This document shows positions 9,257 through 20,601 of a stretch of 64,000 nt of DNA, piece by piece. Both the position numbers and the translations under genes were made by a program. The stretch lies in contig JBBELK010000108.1 of NCBI GenBank assembly GCA_037783545.1, forward strand, positions 310,001 to 374,000, read 5' to 3'. The notes beneath the pieces are model-generated. The model did not search any database and had not been told where the DNA came from. It saw nothing but the letters and a program-made list of their open reading frames with translations. Position 1 is the first letter of the stretch, and every line of letters begins with the position of its first letter. The DNA is from Henricia sp. BOLD:AAB3569 (lineage: Eukaryota > Echinodermata > Asteroidea > Spinulosida > Echinasteridae).

Positions 9257-10142
9257 GTCCCAAACTGGGGTGCGTCAACGACAGTACGAAGGACTGAGCA
9301 TGCGCACGAGTCAGGAGTACACCAAAGAGGTGTGTACAGACAGCCACGGGTTGCGTGAGCAGTCAGGAAGCTCCAACCCAGTTTTCCCTAAACTTTAAAA
9401 TTTCTCTGCCATTTCCCGGCGAAAGTCTGTCAATTTTTTAGGACAAGTGCGCAATATAGAGTGTTTGGAGCATGCAAAATTTGAAGTTCGTCGGAAAATT
9501 TTTCGACCTCAAAATTTGCCGACGTTTAAACCACACTTTGACCAAATTGCCGTGCCAAACTGGGGTGCGTCAACGACAGTCCGAAGGACTGAGCATGCGC
9601 ACGAGTCAGGAGTACACCAAAGAGGTGTGTACAGACAGCCACGGGTTGCGTGAGCAGTCAGGAAGCTCCAACCCAGTTTTCCCTAAACTTTGAAATTTCT
9701 CTGCCATTTCCCGGCGAAAGTCTGTCAATTTTTTAGGACAAGTGCGCAATATAGAGTGTTTGGAGCATGCCAAATTTGAAGTTCGTCGGAAAATTTTTCG
9801 ACCTCCAAATTTGCCGACGTTTGAACCACACTTTGACCAAATTGCCGTGCCAAAACTGGGGTGCGTCAACGACAGTCCGAAGGACTGAGCATGCGCACGA
9901 GTCAGGAGTACACCAAAGAGGTGTGTACAGACAGCCACGGGTTGCGTGAGCAGTCAGGAAGCTCCAACCCAGTTTTCCCTAAACTTTGAAATTTCTCTGC
10001 CATTTCCCGGCTAAAGTCTGTCAATTTTTTAGGACAAGTGCGCAATATAGAGTGTTTGGAGCATGCAACATTTGAAGTTCGTCGGAAAATTTTTCGACCT
10101 CCAAATTTGCCGACGTTTGAACCACACTTTGACCAAATTGCC
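9257..10142. repeat. 295-bp satellite, three-monomer island between the two LINEs
   Basis: These 886 bp hold exactly three monomers, one carrying an extra A (AAAACTGGGG near 9851-9860). Because both LINEs interrupt the monomer at the same base, the island is a whole number of units. It starts GTCCCAAACTGG, one mismatch from the usual GTGCCAAACTGG, and ends CCAAATTGCC. Private variants include TACGAAGG (9285-9292, usual TCCGAAGG), CGACCTCAAAATTTG (near 9504-9518), GGCTAAAGTC (near 10009-10018) and CATGCAACATT (near 10063-10073). Confidence 0.95.
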
Positions 10143-10385
10143 TTTTTCTAAAATGTTTTATTTTTCCAAATAAAACACACTAAGTTACATATTTACAATT
10201 TAACCAAATCTAAATAAAATGTACATTTTTTTTAAAAAGTGTAACTTTCACTTTAACGAAAACTTCACAATTCAAAAACCATACACATGTTAAAACGTTA
10301 TATTGAAGGTGGGCAAGACCGCACCCGGCCAAGAAGAACTTGAGAAAACGGTTTGAGAAATCTACGGGCCCCGACATGGGTTTCG
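10143..10385 (-). other. 3' UTR of LINE copy 2
   Basis: About 243 nt, matching copy 1 closely over the ORF-proximal part and less so over the AT-rich end, where T/A runs differ in length (for example the run of eight T near 10227-10234). AATAAA lies at 10157-10162 on the minus strand, 14 bp from the junction. Confidence 0.8.
10157..10162 (-). promoter_or_regulatory. AATAAA polyadenylation signal, LINE copy 2
   Basis: Minus-strand AATAAA at the same distance from the 3' end as in copy 1. Confidence 0.6.
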
Positions 10386-13300
10386 TTACACAAAATAACG
10401 AACTTTATGCAAAATAAGATCTGTTGAAATATTAACTTTCCTAGCAAACTTTACGTCATTCCGGCACTTCCAAACAACATAACGAAAGTAACTTAAAACT
10501 TTAAGGATACGTAATTCTGCAGACTTTGCAGGTGAACCAAAAAGAGAAAAAACGAGATTATCCATGTCGGGGAGGGTGTAGCGCTTCGTGATGTTACCCA
10601 GGTAACGGCTGAGCCACTCCCCCACCGGTCTGACCACGCGACACTCGGTGAACAAGTGACGCGTGGACTCAAAGGTCCCACAGTGTGGACAAAGCCCTGG
10701 GGCGCCGAAAATTCGATTCAAAAACTGACCGGTGGGAAGCACTCTGTGCATAATTCGAAAGTTCAAAGAAACCTGATAATTTGGCAAATTCTTGCACAGA
10801 GCGCGTTGCCACACAGTGGCCCAGTCTTTACCGGGGTTTTTACGCTGCACCCTGGGAATGATCTTTTGGGATTCCACAATGTCTGTATATAACTGTGCCA
10901 TCTTCAGGTCCCCCCAATTAGTAACCAAATGTTTGTATTTTCTGAACGAAATCAAGACAGTATCGTAAAAGGGGGAACGAGAAAAGCAGTGCGGTATGCT
11001 GTTGACGGCCAAGTGGGGGGCAATATCCCGGAGGGACAGCCCACACCAATAGGAAGCGATACTTTCCACTTGGCCGCCCGTTCAGAAATTAAGTCTTTTA
11101 TATGCAGACATTGGAGCGCGACTATTCTACTTTCCAGGTCAATGACTCCAAGGCCTCCTTTGGAGGGTGGCAGGTGCATGGTTTTCCGGTTGACATATTC
11201 TGTTGATTGGCCCCAAATAAATCCAAAAATAATACGATTAATCTTTGAAATGATATTCTTCCCCGGTGGATGGATTTCGGCTAGATACCATAACTGAGAT
11301 AATATATATTGATCGATGACAGTGACCTTACCCTTTAGGGTTAAGTCACTGTCATCCCATTCTCCAATTGTTTTCCTGAGTTTCATTATTTTCTCCTCCC
11401 AAATGTTGTCTTTGTGTTCTCCGTACCCGAGTTCCACCCCAACGACTTTCACGGAATTTACCCAATTGATGTCAACCGGACCATGCATCTGACCTCGCCA
11501 TCGGCCTAGATAAACGCCACCCGTTTTCCTTTGGTTTGGCTTGGCCCCGGACGCGCGCTCGTATCTCTCGATCAGCCGAAAGCTTCGGGCGACCGAGCGC
11601 TCGTCCGACAAGATCAACGTGGTATCATCGGCGTACATGGACATTTTGGCTTCGGTCCCACCCGGCATTTTAACCCCGTGAATATTAACATCGTTACGGA
11701 TCGCTGCCGCCAAAGGCTCTAAAGAAAGAATGTATATACAAGAGGGGCGACAGGGGACATCCCTGTCGCACACCCCGAAATAAAGGAAAGGAATCCGAAA
11801 CATGCCCGTTGCAAATAACTGAACTTTGAATATCTTTATACAATATTCCCACGCACTTTTTGAAATTGTCACCGAAGCCAAAGGTATCCAAAACACGCCG
11901 AAGATATTCCCAGTCAACCCTGTCGAACGCCTTCTGCTGATCGAGAGACACGAAAATAGCGCCCAGGTTTTTCTGGTCGACGTAACTCTGAACGTTTCGA
12001 AGGAGATGGGCGTTGTCCGATATGGACCGAACGACTACGGAGCAGGTCTGATCGATATCGATGATTCGATCGAGAACACCCCGCAGTCGGTTAGCAAGCA
12101 CCTTGGCAATTAACTTGTAATCAACGTTAAGCAGAGAAATCGGTCGCCAATTACCCAGATCCCCCCTCTCCCCCTTATTCTTGTACAGCAAAGTAATCAA
12201 CCCCAATCTTTGTGAATCTGTGAGAACCCCATTATTAAAAATTTCGTTAATCAAGTCGCAAAGGTCAGAACCCAAATCATCAAAAAAATGTTTATAAAAA
12301 TCAGCAGAAAAACCGTCGGAGCCAGGTGTTTTGCCAGTGCCCATATCGAACAATGCCCGTCTCAATTCAAGAAGAGTGACCGGACCCTCGAGAGAGTCAC
12401 GGTCCTCTGAACTTAAATGTCTGTTAACAGAATTACAAAAGAAATCTACGTCATTGTGGCTAATTAAAGGTGTGAATATAAGTCTGAATAAAATTCTTTG
12501 CAGTGGTTGGTCATATCCTTAGAGTTAGAAATTATATTGCCGTGTTTGTCTTTTAAATTATCCATGCGTTTTAAATCATCATTGTTATTTAAATCAAAAT
12601 TAATCGTTTCACCGGGAACCTTGGGACGTTTGTGCTGAAAAGAACTGAAATTTGGCTGGTTTTTCTCTAATTGTGTCAACTTAAAACGAATATCTTTAAC
12701 TTTAACACCATATGAAGCGTCACTTTTGTCTAAATTACATTGATAATCATTTAGTTTACGTAATAGGTCTTTACGTTCAGAGTTACGTCGACGCGCTAAA
12801 CCGACGGAAAAAGAAATTGCCGCTCGTTTTAGGCCCGATTTCCCCTCCTCCCACCAGTCACTTAAATTTCGAAATTCCCCTTTTTGCGTTCGCCAAAAAT
12901 CCCACTCCCTTTTAATAGTGTCTTGAAACAAAACATTTCCCAAAAGACTAGAATTCAATTTCCAAAACCCCTTTCCAATGTTTGAAATCCCCCCCCCCCC
13001 CATTATTTTAGTGCATACCATGTCGTGGTCGGACCACGGAAAAGCGGCAATTTCACTAAGGGAACCCACAGACAACTCCCGCGATAGATAAATACGGTCG
13101 ATTCTTGTCCCTTGGTTTTGTGCACTATTGTGCCAGGTGAAACGCTGCTGGTCGGGGTTTTGCTCCCGCCAGCAGTCTACTAAATTAAAATTTGCAACTG
13201 ATTTATTAAATTCCTTTATACCGGATTTTCCAAGAACAGAATCTCCCTTCGAATCTATGGCAGGTTCTGGAACACAATTAAAATCTCCCCCCAAAATAAC

Positions 13301-13714
13301 ATGACGAAAGCCGTGAAAATGGTGTGGCAACTCAGTTGAAAAAAAGGATTTTCTTTCCCCCCGGTCATTGGGGGCATAGACATTAATGATACGAACCTTT
13401 TTATCAGTGTTTGGTAAAGTAATTGTAAGGGACAAAATTCGACCGTTGTCATCCCGGAAGAGGTCCGTGGGTTTCCACGAGTGGCGCTTTGAAAGCAAAA
13501 TAGCCACACCTCTACTGGAACTATTCCCAAAACACCAAAACCCTTTACCGTCGAATTCCCGGGTCCACGATCTGGCTTCGTGGAAACCAGATGCGTGGGT
13601 CTCCTGCAACAGTAGAATATCGGTATTCTTGCCGTTGCACGAGCCGAAAATTCGACGGCGCTTATCGTGATTTCTCAAACCGTTAACATTCACACTGGAA
13701 ATTAAAAATTCCAT
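10386..13714 (-). pseudogene. LINE ORF2 (endonuclease + reverse transcriptase), copy 2, three frameshifts
   Basis: The endonuclease and the start of the linker-RT region are in one open frame (13714 to about 12470), with the catalytic motifs seen in copy 1. Three breaks follow. A C is missing near 12472 (GGTGTGAAT against GGTGCTGAAT in copy 1). A 4-bp TATA-type insertion lies at 11733-11738. One base is lost near 11055-11062 together with neighbouring substitutions. The RT motif CSVVGRS of copy 1 reads CSVVVRS here, losing the glycine usual before the arginine in this family. YADD and the CX2CX7HX4C motif are still encoded, in different frames. At the place of the copy 1 stop codon this copy has GGA (Gly). 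The end is the same TAA (10386-10388). Confidence 0.91.
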
Positions 13715-13750
13715 TATTTATAGGATTTGTTAAAAACCCCAAACCAATTC

Positions 13751-15102
13751 TCATTTCTTCTTGGCCTTACGGCAGTTCTTTTTGGTTTCCCACACACCAC
13801 CCTGCTGTACGTCAGACGACGACCGCCCCCGCTTGCTTGAAATCATTGAGACGACTGAGTCCTTGTCCGAGTCCGTGGACTCCCGCTCCGACAACGGGGT
13901 CTCGTTGATGACAAGAGGCCCCGAAGTTATAATTGAGTCCATTTCGTCCAAAAGTACTTCAAACATAGACCGTTCCGCCCAGGAACGCGTTGCGTCTGCC
14001 TTGTTTATTCCTTTCCTGGGCGGACGCGGTCCTTTTGCCGGAGCAGGAGTCGGGGCGGGTGCCAATGGCGGGGGCGGTGCAGGCTTGGTTGGTGGTGGGG
14101 CCTTGGGTGCGGTCTTGCCGGGTGGTGAAGAGGGAGCTGTCCGGCCAGGCAGGGCCGCGCCTCGTCCCATGTTTGGTTTTCTCACAGGAGTGTTCTTGCG
14201 TGGAACTGGACGGGCGCGGATTTTTGTCCCGGTGCAGCGGCTGATGGAGGACCGGCGTTCTGTGGTCCCGGGGTACGTTCCGCGCTGGTTCCTGCGGGTT
14301 TTGGTTGCGGAGCATTGCTCGGTCCAGTGCGTTGCGGTCCCGGGGCAGGCACGGTGCGGGCTGCCGGTGTTGGGGTTGTGGTGGGGGTCGGGGTGGTGGG
14401 GGTCGGGGTGTCGGCGGTATCCTCGGAGTCGGTGTCTGAATGAATGCTTACATTGTCTCTGTGCTGGATGTTATTGCCGACTCTCTGCGCCCAGGTCTGT
14501 TGGTGTCGAGGCGGCTTCGGGCAAATGTTGCTGCGGTGCCCAGCTTCACCGCAATTATAGCAGCGAATCTGGACACAAAAAGCCGCCTTATGCCCGGGCG
14601 CTCCACACCGCCGGCAGGTCTCTACTTGGCCGTTGTAACGTACCTTTAATTGGTAACCCCCGACCCACACGTACGACGGGATGGCCTTGTCGACATGCAT
14701 GCGGATATGCCGCATGCCGTTTTCCCACGTTGGATGCAATACCCAGTGTCCCCGTCGTACTCCCAACACCGTACCGTACTGTCCAAGAAGTGTGATGATA
14801 GGCCGATCCTCCATTTCGTAGGGTGCGTAGCTAACGGTAACGTAGTCTACTGGTCGCTGCACCGGGCTGGCGTTAAACCTGACATTCCCCGCGGCAAGTT
14901 GAGTTTCCAGGATCTTCTTCCTCCCGGCGGCGGTCCTCGGCGTCACAAGCCATCGCAGGTCTCCGAGTTGTTGGAGGCACTTGATCTCGCCGTCGGGAAG
15001 GGTAGACGCAATGGTTCGGCAGACATCCTGGTAGTTCAACTTGCTGGGCAGGTCCAAAGTCACAGTCAGCTCCCTCTTCAGGTTAGAATTAGCGTCGTTC
15101 AT
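13751..15102 (-). pseudogene. LINE ORF1, copy 2, frameshifted after the zinc knuckles
   Basis: Same ORF1 as copy 1, starting at the equivalent ATG (15100-15102) behind the same in-frame TGA. The N-terminal region and both CCHC knuckles are intact. One G is lost in the run near 14212-14214 (CGGGCGCGG here, CGGGGCGCGG in copy 1). As a result the first frame ends at residue 306, within the Pro/Ala-rich linker. The original frame resumes and is open to the TGA at 13751-13753, so the C-terminal tail is present but out of frame. The truncated product would keep the RNA-binding part. Confidence 0.9.
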
Positions 15103-15116
15103 GGTTCACGGCACAA
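15103..15116 (-). other. Minimal 5' UTR and 5' junction of LINE copy 2
   Basis: Identical in length and sequence to the copy 1 leader, including the in-frame TGA. It joins the satellite at the same base with the same G-to-C mismatch (GTCCC for GTGCC). Confidence 0.75.
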
Positions 15117-17373
15117 GTCCCAAACTGGGGTGCGTCAACGACGGTACGAAGGACTGAGCATGCGCACGAGTCAGGAGTACACCAAAGAGGTGTGTACAGA
15201 CAGCCACGGGTTGCGTGAGCAGTCAGGAAGCTCCAACCCAGTTTTCCCTAAACTTTGAAATTTCTCTGCCATTTCCCGGCGAAAGTCTGTCAATTTTTTA
15301 GGACAAGTGCGCAATATAGAGTGTTTGGAGCATGCAAAATTTGAAGTTCGTCGAAAAAAAATTTCGACCTCCAAATTTGCCGACGTTTGAACCACACTTT
15401 GACCAAATTGCCGTGCCAAACTGGGGTGCGTCAACGACAGTCCGAAGGACTGAGCATGCGCACGAGTCAGGAGTACACCAAAGAGGTGTGTACAGACAGC
15501 CACGGGTTGCGTGAGCAGTCAGGAAGCTCCAACCCAGTTTTCCCTAAACTTTGAAATTTCTCTGTCATTTCCCGGCGAAAGTCTGTCAATTTTTTAGGAC
15601 AAGTGCGCAATATAGAGTGTGTGGAGCATGCAAAATTTGAAGTTCGTCGGAAAATTTTTCGACCTCCAAATTTACCGACGTTTGAACCACACTTTGACCA
15701 AATTGCCGTGCCAAACTGGGGTGCGTCAACGACAGTCCGAAGGACTGAGCATGCGCACGAGTCAGGAGTACACCAAAGAGGTGTGTACAGACAGCCACGG
15801 GTTGCGTGAGCAGTCAGGAAGCTCCAACCCAGTTTTCCGTAAACTTTGAAATTTCTCTGCCATTTCCCGGCGAAAGTCTGTCAATTTTTTTAGGACAAGT
15901 GCGCAATATAGAGTGTTTGGAGCATGCAAAATTTGAAGTTCGTCGGAAAAATTTTCGACCTCCAAATTTGCCGACGTTTGAACCACACTTTGACCAAATT
16001 GCCGTGCCAAACTGGGGTGCGTCAACGACAGTCCGAAGGACTGAGCATGCGCACGAGTCAGGAGTACATCAAAGAGGTGTGTACAGACAGCCACGGGTTG
16101 CGTGAGCAGTCAGGAAGCTCCAACCCAGTTTTCCCTAAACTTTGAAATTTCTCTGCCATTTCCCGGCGAAAGTCTGTCAATTTTTTAGGACAAGTGCGCA
16201 ATATAGAGTGTGTGGAGCATGCAAAATTTGAAGTTCGTCGGAAAATTTTTCGACCTCCAAATTTGCCGACGTTTGAACCACACTTTGACCAAATTGCCGT
16301 GCCAAACTGGGGTGCGTCAACGACAGTCCGAAGGACTGAGCATGCGCACGAGTCAGGAGTACACCAAAGAGGTGTGTACAGACAGCCACGGGTTGCGTGA
16401 GCAGTCAGGAAGCTCCAACCCAGTTTTCCCTAAACTTTGAAATTTCTCTGCCATTTCCCGGCGAAAGTCTGTCAATTTTTTAGGACAAGTGCGCAATATA
16501 GAGTGTTTGGAGCATGCAAAATTTGAAGTTCGTCGGAAAATTTTTCGACCTCCAAATTTGCCGACGTTTGAACCACACTTTGACCAAATTGCCGTGCCAA
16601 ACTGGGGTGCGTCAACGACAGTCCGAAGGACTGAGCATGCGCACGAGTCAGGAGTACACCAAAGAGGTGTGTACAGACAGCCACGGGTTGCGTGAGCAGT
16701 CAGGAAGCTCCAACCCAGTTTTCCCTAAACTTTGAAATTTCTCTGCCATTTCCCGGCGAAAGTCTGTCAATTTTTTAGGACAAGTGCGCAATATAGAGTG
16801 TGTGGAGCATGCAAAATTTGAAGTTCGTCGGAAAATTTTTCGACCTCCAAATTTGCCGACGTTTCAACCACACTTTGACCAAATTGCCGTGCCAAACTGG
16901 GGTGCGTCAACGACAGTCCGAAGGACTGAGCATGCGCACGAGTCAGGAGTACACCAAAGAGGTGTGTACAGACAGCCACGGGTTGCGTGAGCAGTCAGGA
17001 AGCTCCAACCCAGTTTTCCCTAAACTTTGAAATTTCTCTGCCATTTCCCGGCGAAAGTCTGTCAATTTTTTAGGACAAGTGCGCAATATAGAGTGTTTGG
17101 AGCATGCAAAATTTGAAGTTCGTCGGAAAATGTTTCGACCTCCAAATTTTCCGACGTTTGAACCACACTTTGACCAAATTGCCGTGCCAAACTGGGGTGC
17201 GTCAACGACAGTCCGAAGGACTGAGCATGCGCACGAGTCAGGAGTACACCAAAGAGGTGTGTACAGACAGCCACGGGTTGCGTGAGCAGTCAGGAAGCTC
17301 CAACCCAGTTTTCCCTAAACTTTGAAATTTCTCTGCCATTTCCCGGCTAAAGTCTGTCAATTTTTTAGGACAA

Positions 17374-19143
17374 GTGCACAATATAGAGTGTTTGGAGCAT
17401 GCAAAATTTGAAGTTCGTCGGAAAATTTTTCGACCTCCAAATTTGCCGACGTTTGAACCACACTTTGACCAAATTGCCGTGCCAAACTGGGGTGCGTCAA
17501 CGACAGTCCGAAGGACTGAGCATGCGCACGAGTCAGGAGTACACCAAAGAGGTGTGTACAGACAGCCACGGGTTGCGTGAGCAGTCAGGAAGCTCCAACC
17601 CAGTTTTCCCTAAACTTTGAAATTTCTCTGCCATTTCCCGGCGAAAGTCTGTCAATTTTTTAGGACAAGTGCGCAATATAGAGTGTTTGGAGCATGCAAA
17701 ATTTGAAGTTCGTGGGAAAATTTTTCGACCTCCAAATTTGCCGACGTTTGAACCACACTTTGACCAAATTGCCGTGCCAAACTGGGGTGCGTCAACGACA
17801 GTCCGAAGGACTGAGCATGCGCACGAGTCAGGAGTACACCAAAGAGGTGTGTACAGACAGCCACGGGTTGCGTGAGCAGTCAGGAAGCTCCAACCCAGTT
17901 TTCCCTAAACTTTGAAATTTCTCTGCCATTTCCCGGCGAAAGTCTGTCAATTTTTTAGGACAAGTGCGCAATATAGAGTGTGTGGAGCATGCAAAATTTG
18001 AAGTTCGTCGGAAAATTTTTCGACCTCCAAATTTGCCGACGTTTCAACCACACTTTGACCAAATTGCCGTGCCAAACTGGGGTGCGTCAACGACAGTCCG
18101 AAGGACTGAGCATGCGCACGAGTTAGGAGTACACCAAAGAGGTGTGTACAGACAGCCACGGGTTGCGTGAGCAGTCAGGAAGCTCCAACCCAGTTTTCCC
18201 TAAACTTTGAAATTTCTCTGCCATTTCCCGGCGAAAGTCTGTCAATTTTTTAGGACAAGTGCACAATATAGAGTGTTTGGAGCATGCAAAATTTGAAGTT
18301 CGTCGGAAAATTTTTCGACCTCCAAATTTGCCGACGTTTGAACCACACTTTGACCAAATTGCCGTGCCAAACTGGGGTGCGTCAACGACAGTCCGAAGGA
18401 CTGAGCATGCGCACGAGTCAGGAGTACACCAAAGAGGTGTGTACAGACAGCCACGGGTTGCGTGAGCAGTCAGGAAGCTCCAACCCAGTTTTCCCTAAAC
18501 TTTGAAATTTCTCTGCCATTTCCCGGCGAAAGTCTGTCAATTTTTTAGGACAAGTGCGCAATATAGAGTGTTTGGAGCATGCAAAATTTGAAGTTCGTGG
18601 GAAAATTTTTCGACCTCCAAATTTGCCGACGTTTGAACCACACTTTGACCAAATTGCCGTGCCAAACTGGGGTGCGTCAACGACAGTCCGAAGGACTGAG
18701 CATGCGCACGAGTCAGGAGTACACCAAAGAGGTGTGTACAGACAGCCACGGGTTGCGTGAGCAGTCAGGAAGCTCCAACCCAGTTTTCCCTAAACTTTGA
18801 AATTTCTCTGCCATTTCCCGGCGAAAGTCTGTCAATTTTTTAGGACAAGTGCGCAATATAGAGTGTGTGGAGCATGCAAAATTTGAAGTTCGTCGGAAAA
18901 TTTTTCGACCTCCAAATTTGCCGACGTTTCAACCACACTTTGACCAAATTGCCGTGCCAAACTGGGGTGCGTCAACGACAGTCCGAAGGACTGAGCATGC
19001 GCACGAGTTAGGAGTACACCAAAGAGGTGTGTACAGACAGCCACGGGTTGCGTGAGCAGTCAGGAAGCTCCAACCCAGTTTTCCCTAAACTTTGAAATTT
19101 CTCTGCCATTTCCCGGCGAAAGTCTGTCAATTTTTTAGGACAA
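17374..19143. repeat. Higher-order repeat: three-monomer block in tandem (885 bp x 2)
   Basis: Three consecutive variant monomers, marked GTGCACAAT, then TTCGTGGGAAAA, then GTGTGTGGAG with GTTTCAACC and GAGTTAGGAG, occur from 17374 and again from 18259. The rare combination in the same order shows one tandem duplication of three units. Confidence 0.85.
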
Positions 19144-20601
19144 GTGCGCAATATAGAGTGTTTGGAGCATGCACAATTTGAAGTTCGTCGGAAAATGTTT
19201 CGACCTCCAAATTTGCCGACGTTTAAACCACACTTTGACCAAATTGCCGTGCCAAACTGGGGTGCGTCAACGACAGTCCGAAGGACTGAGCATGCGCACG
19301 AGTCAGGAGTACACCAAAGAGGTGTGTACAGACAGCCACGGGTTGCGTGAGCAGTCAGGAAGCTCCAACCCAGTTTTCCCTAAACTTTGAAATTTCTCTG
19401 CCATTTCCCGGCGAAAGTCTGTCAATTTTTTAGGACAAGTGCGCAATATAGAGTGTTTGGAGCATGCAAAATTTGAAGTTCGTCGGAAAATTTTTCGACC
19501 TCCAAATTTGCCGACGTTTGAACCACACTTTGACCAAATTGCCGTGCCAAACTGGGGTGCGTCAACGACAGTCCGAAGGACTGAGCATGCGCACGAGTCA
19601 GGAGTACACCAAAGAGGTGTGTACAGACAGCCACGGGTTGCGTGAGCAGTCAGGAAGCTCCAACCCAGTTTTCCCTAAACTTTGAAATTTCTCTGCCATT
19701 TCCAGGCGAAAGTCTGTCAATTTTTTAGGACAAGTGCGCAATATAGAGTGTGTGGAGCATGCAAAATTTGAAGTTCGTCGGAAAATTTTTCGACCTCCAA
19801 ATTTGCCGACGTTTCAACCACACTTTGACCAAATTGCCGTGCCAAACTGGGGTGCGTCAACGACAGTCCGAAGGACTGAGCATGCGCACGAGTCAGGAGT
19901 ACACCAAAGAGGTGTGTACAGACAGCCACGGGTTGCGTGAGCAGTCAGGAAGCTCCAACCCAGTTTTCCCTAAACTTTGAAATTTCTCTGCCATTTCCCG
20001 GCGAAAGTCTGTCAATTTTTTAGGACAAGTGCGCAATATAGAGTGTTTGGAGCATGCAAAATTTGAAGTTCGTCGGAAAATGTTTCGACCTCCAAATTTT
20101 CCGACGTTTGAACCACACTTTGACCAAATTGCCGTGCCAAACTGGGGTGCGTCAACGACAGTCCGAAGGACTGAGCATGCGCACGAGTCAGGAGTACACC
20201 AAAGAGGTGTGTACAGACAGCCACGGGTTGCGTGAGCAGTCAGGAAGCTCCAACCCAGTTTTCCCTAAACTTTTAAATTTCTCTGCCATTTCCCGGCGAA
20301 AGTCTGTCAATTTTTTAGGACAAGTGCGCAATATAGAGTGTTTGGAGCATGCAAAATTTGAAGTTCGTCGGAAAATGTTTCGACCTCCAAATTTTCCGAC
20401 GTTTGAACCACACTTTGACCAAATTGCCGTGCCAAACTGGGGTGCGTCAACGACAGTCCGAAGGACTGAGCATGCGCACGAGTCAGGAGTACACCAAAGA
20501 GGTGTGTACAGACAGCCACGGGTTGCGTGAGCAGTCAGGAAGCTCCAACCCAGTTTTCCCTAAAATTTGAAATTTCTCTGCCATTTCCCGGCGAAAGTCT
20601 G

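Larger units (their letters stand above)
10143..15116 (-). mobile_element. Tx1/L1-like non-LTR retrotransposon, copy 2 (about 4.97 kb, near full length, both ORFs broken)
   Basis: The same element as copy 1, in the same orientation and inserted at the same base of the satellite monomer. Stretches compared by eye suggest roughly 1% divergence in the coding part. The 3' end (TTTTTAGAAAAA-like in sense) joins CCAAATTGCC; the 5' end joins GTCCCAAACTGGGG, exactly as in copy 1. The C run in ORF2 is six longer than in copy 1 (12989-13001 against seven C in copy 1), an in-frame change adding two Gly. One frameshift in ORF1 and three in ORF2 disable it. None of these lesions is in copy 1, so the two copies decayed, or suffered sequence errors, independently. 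Confidence 0.93.
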
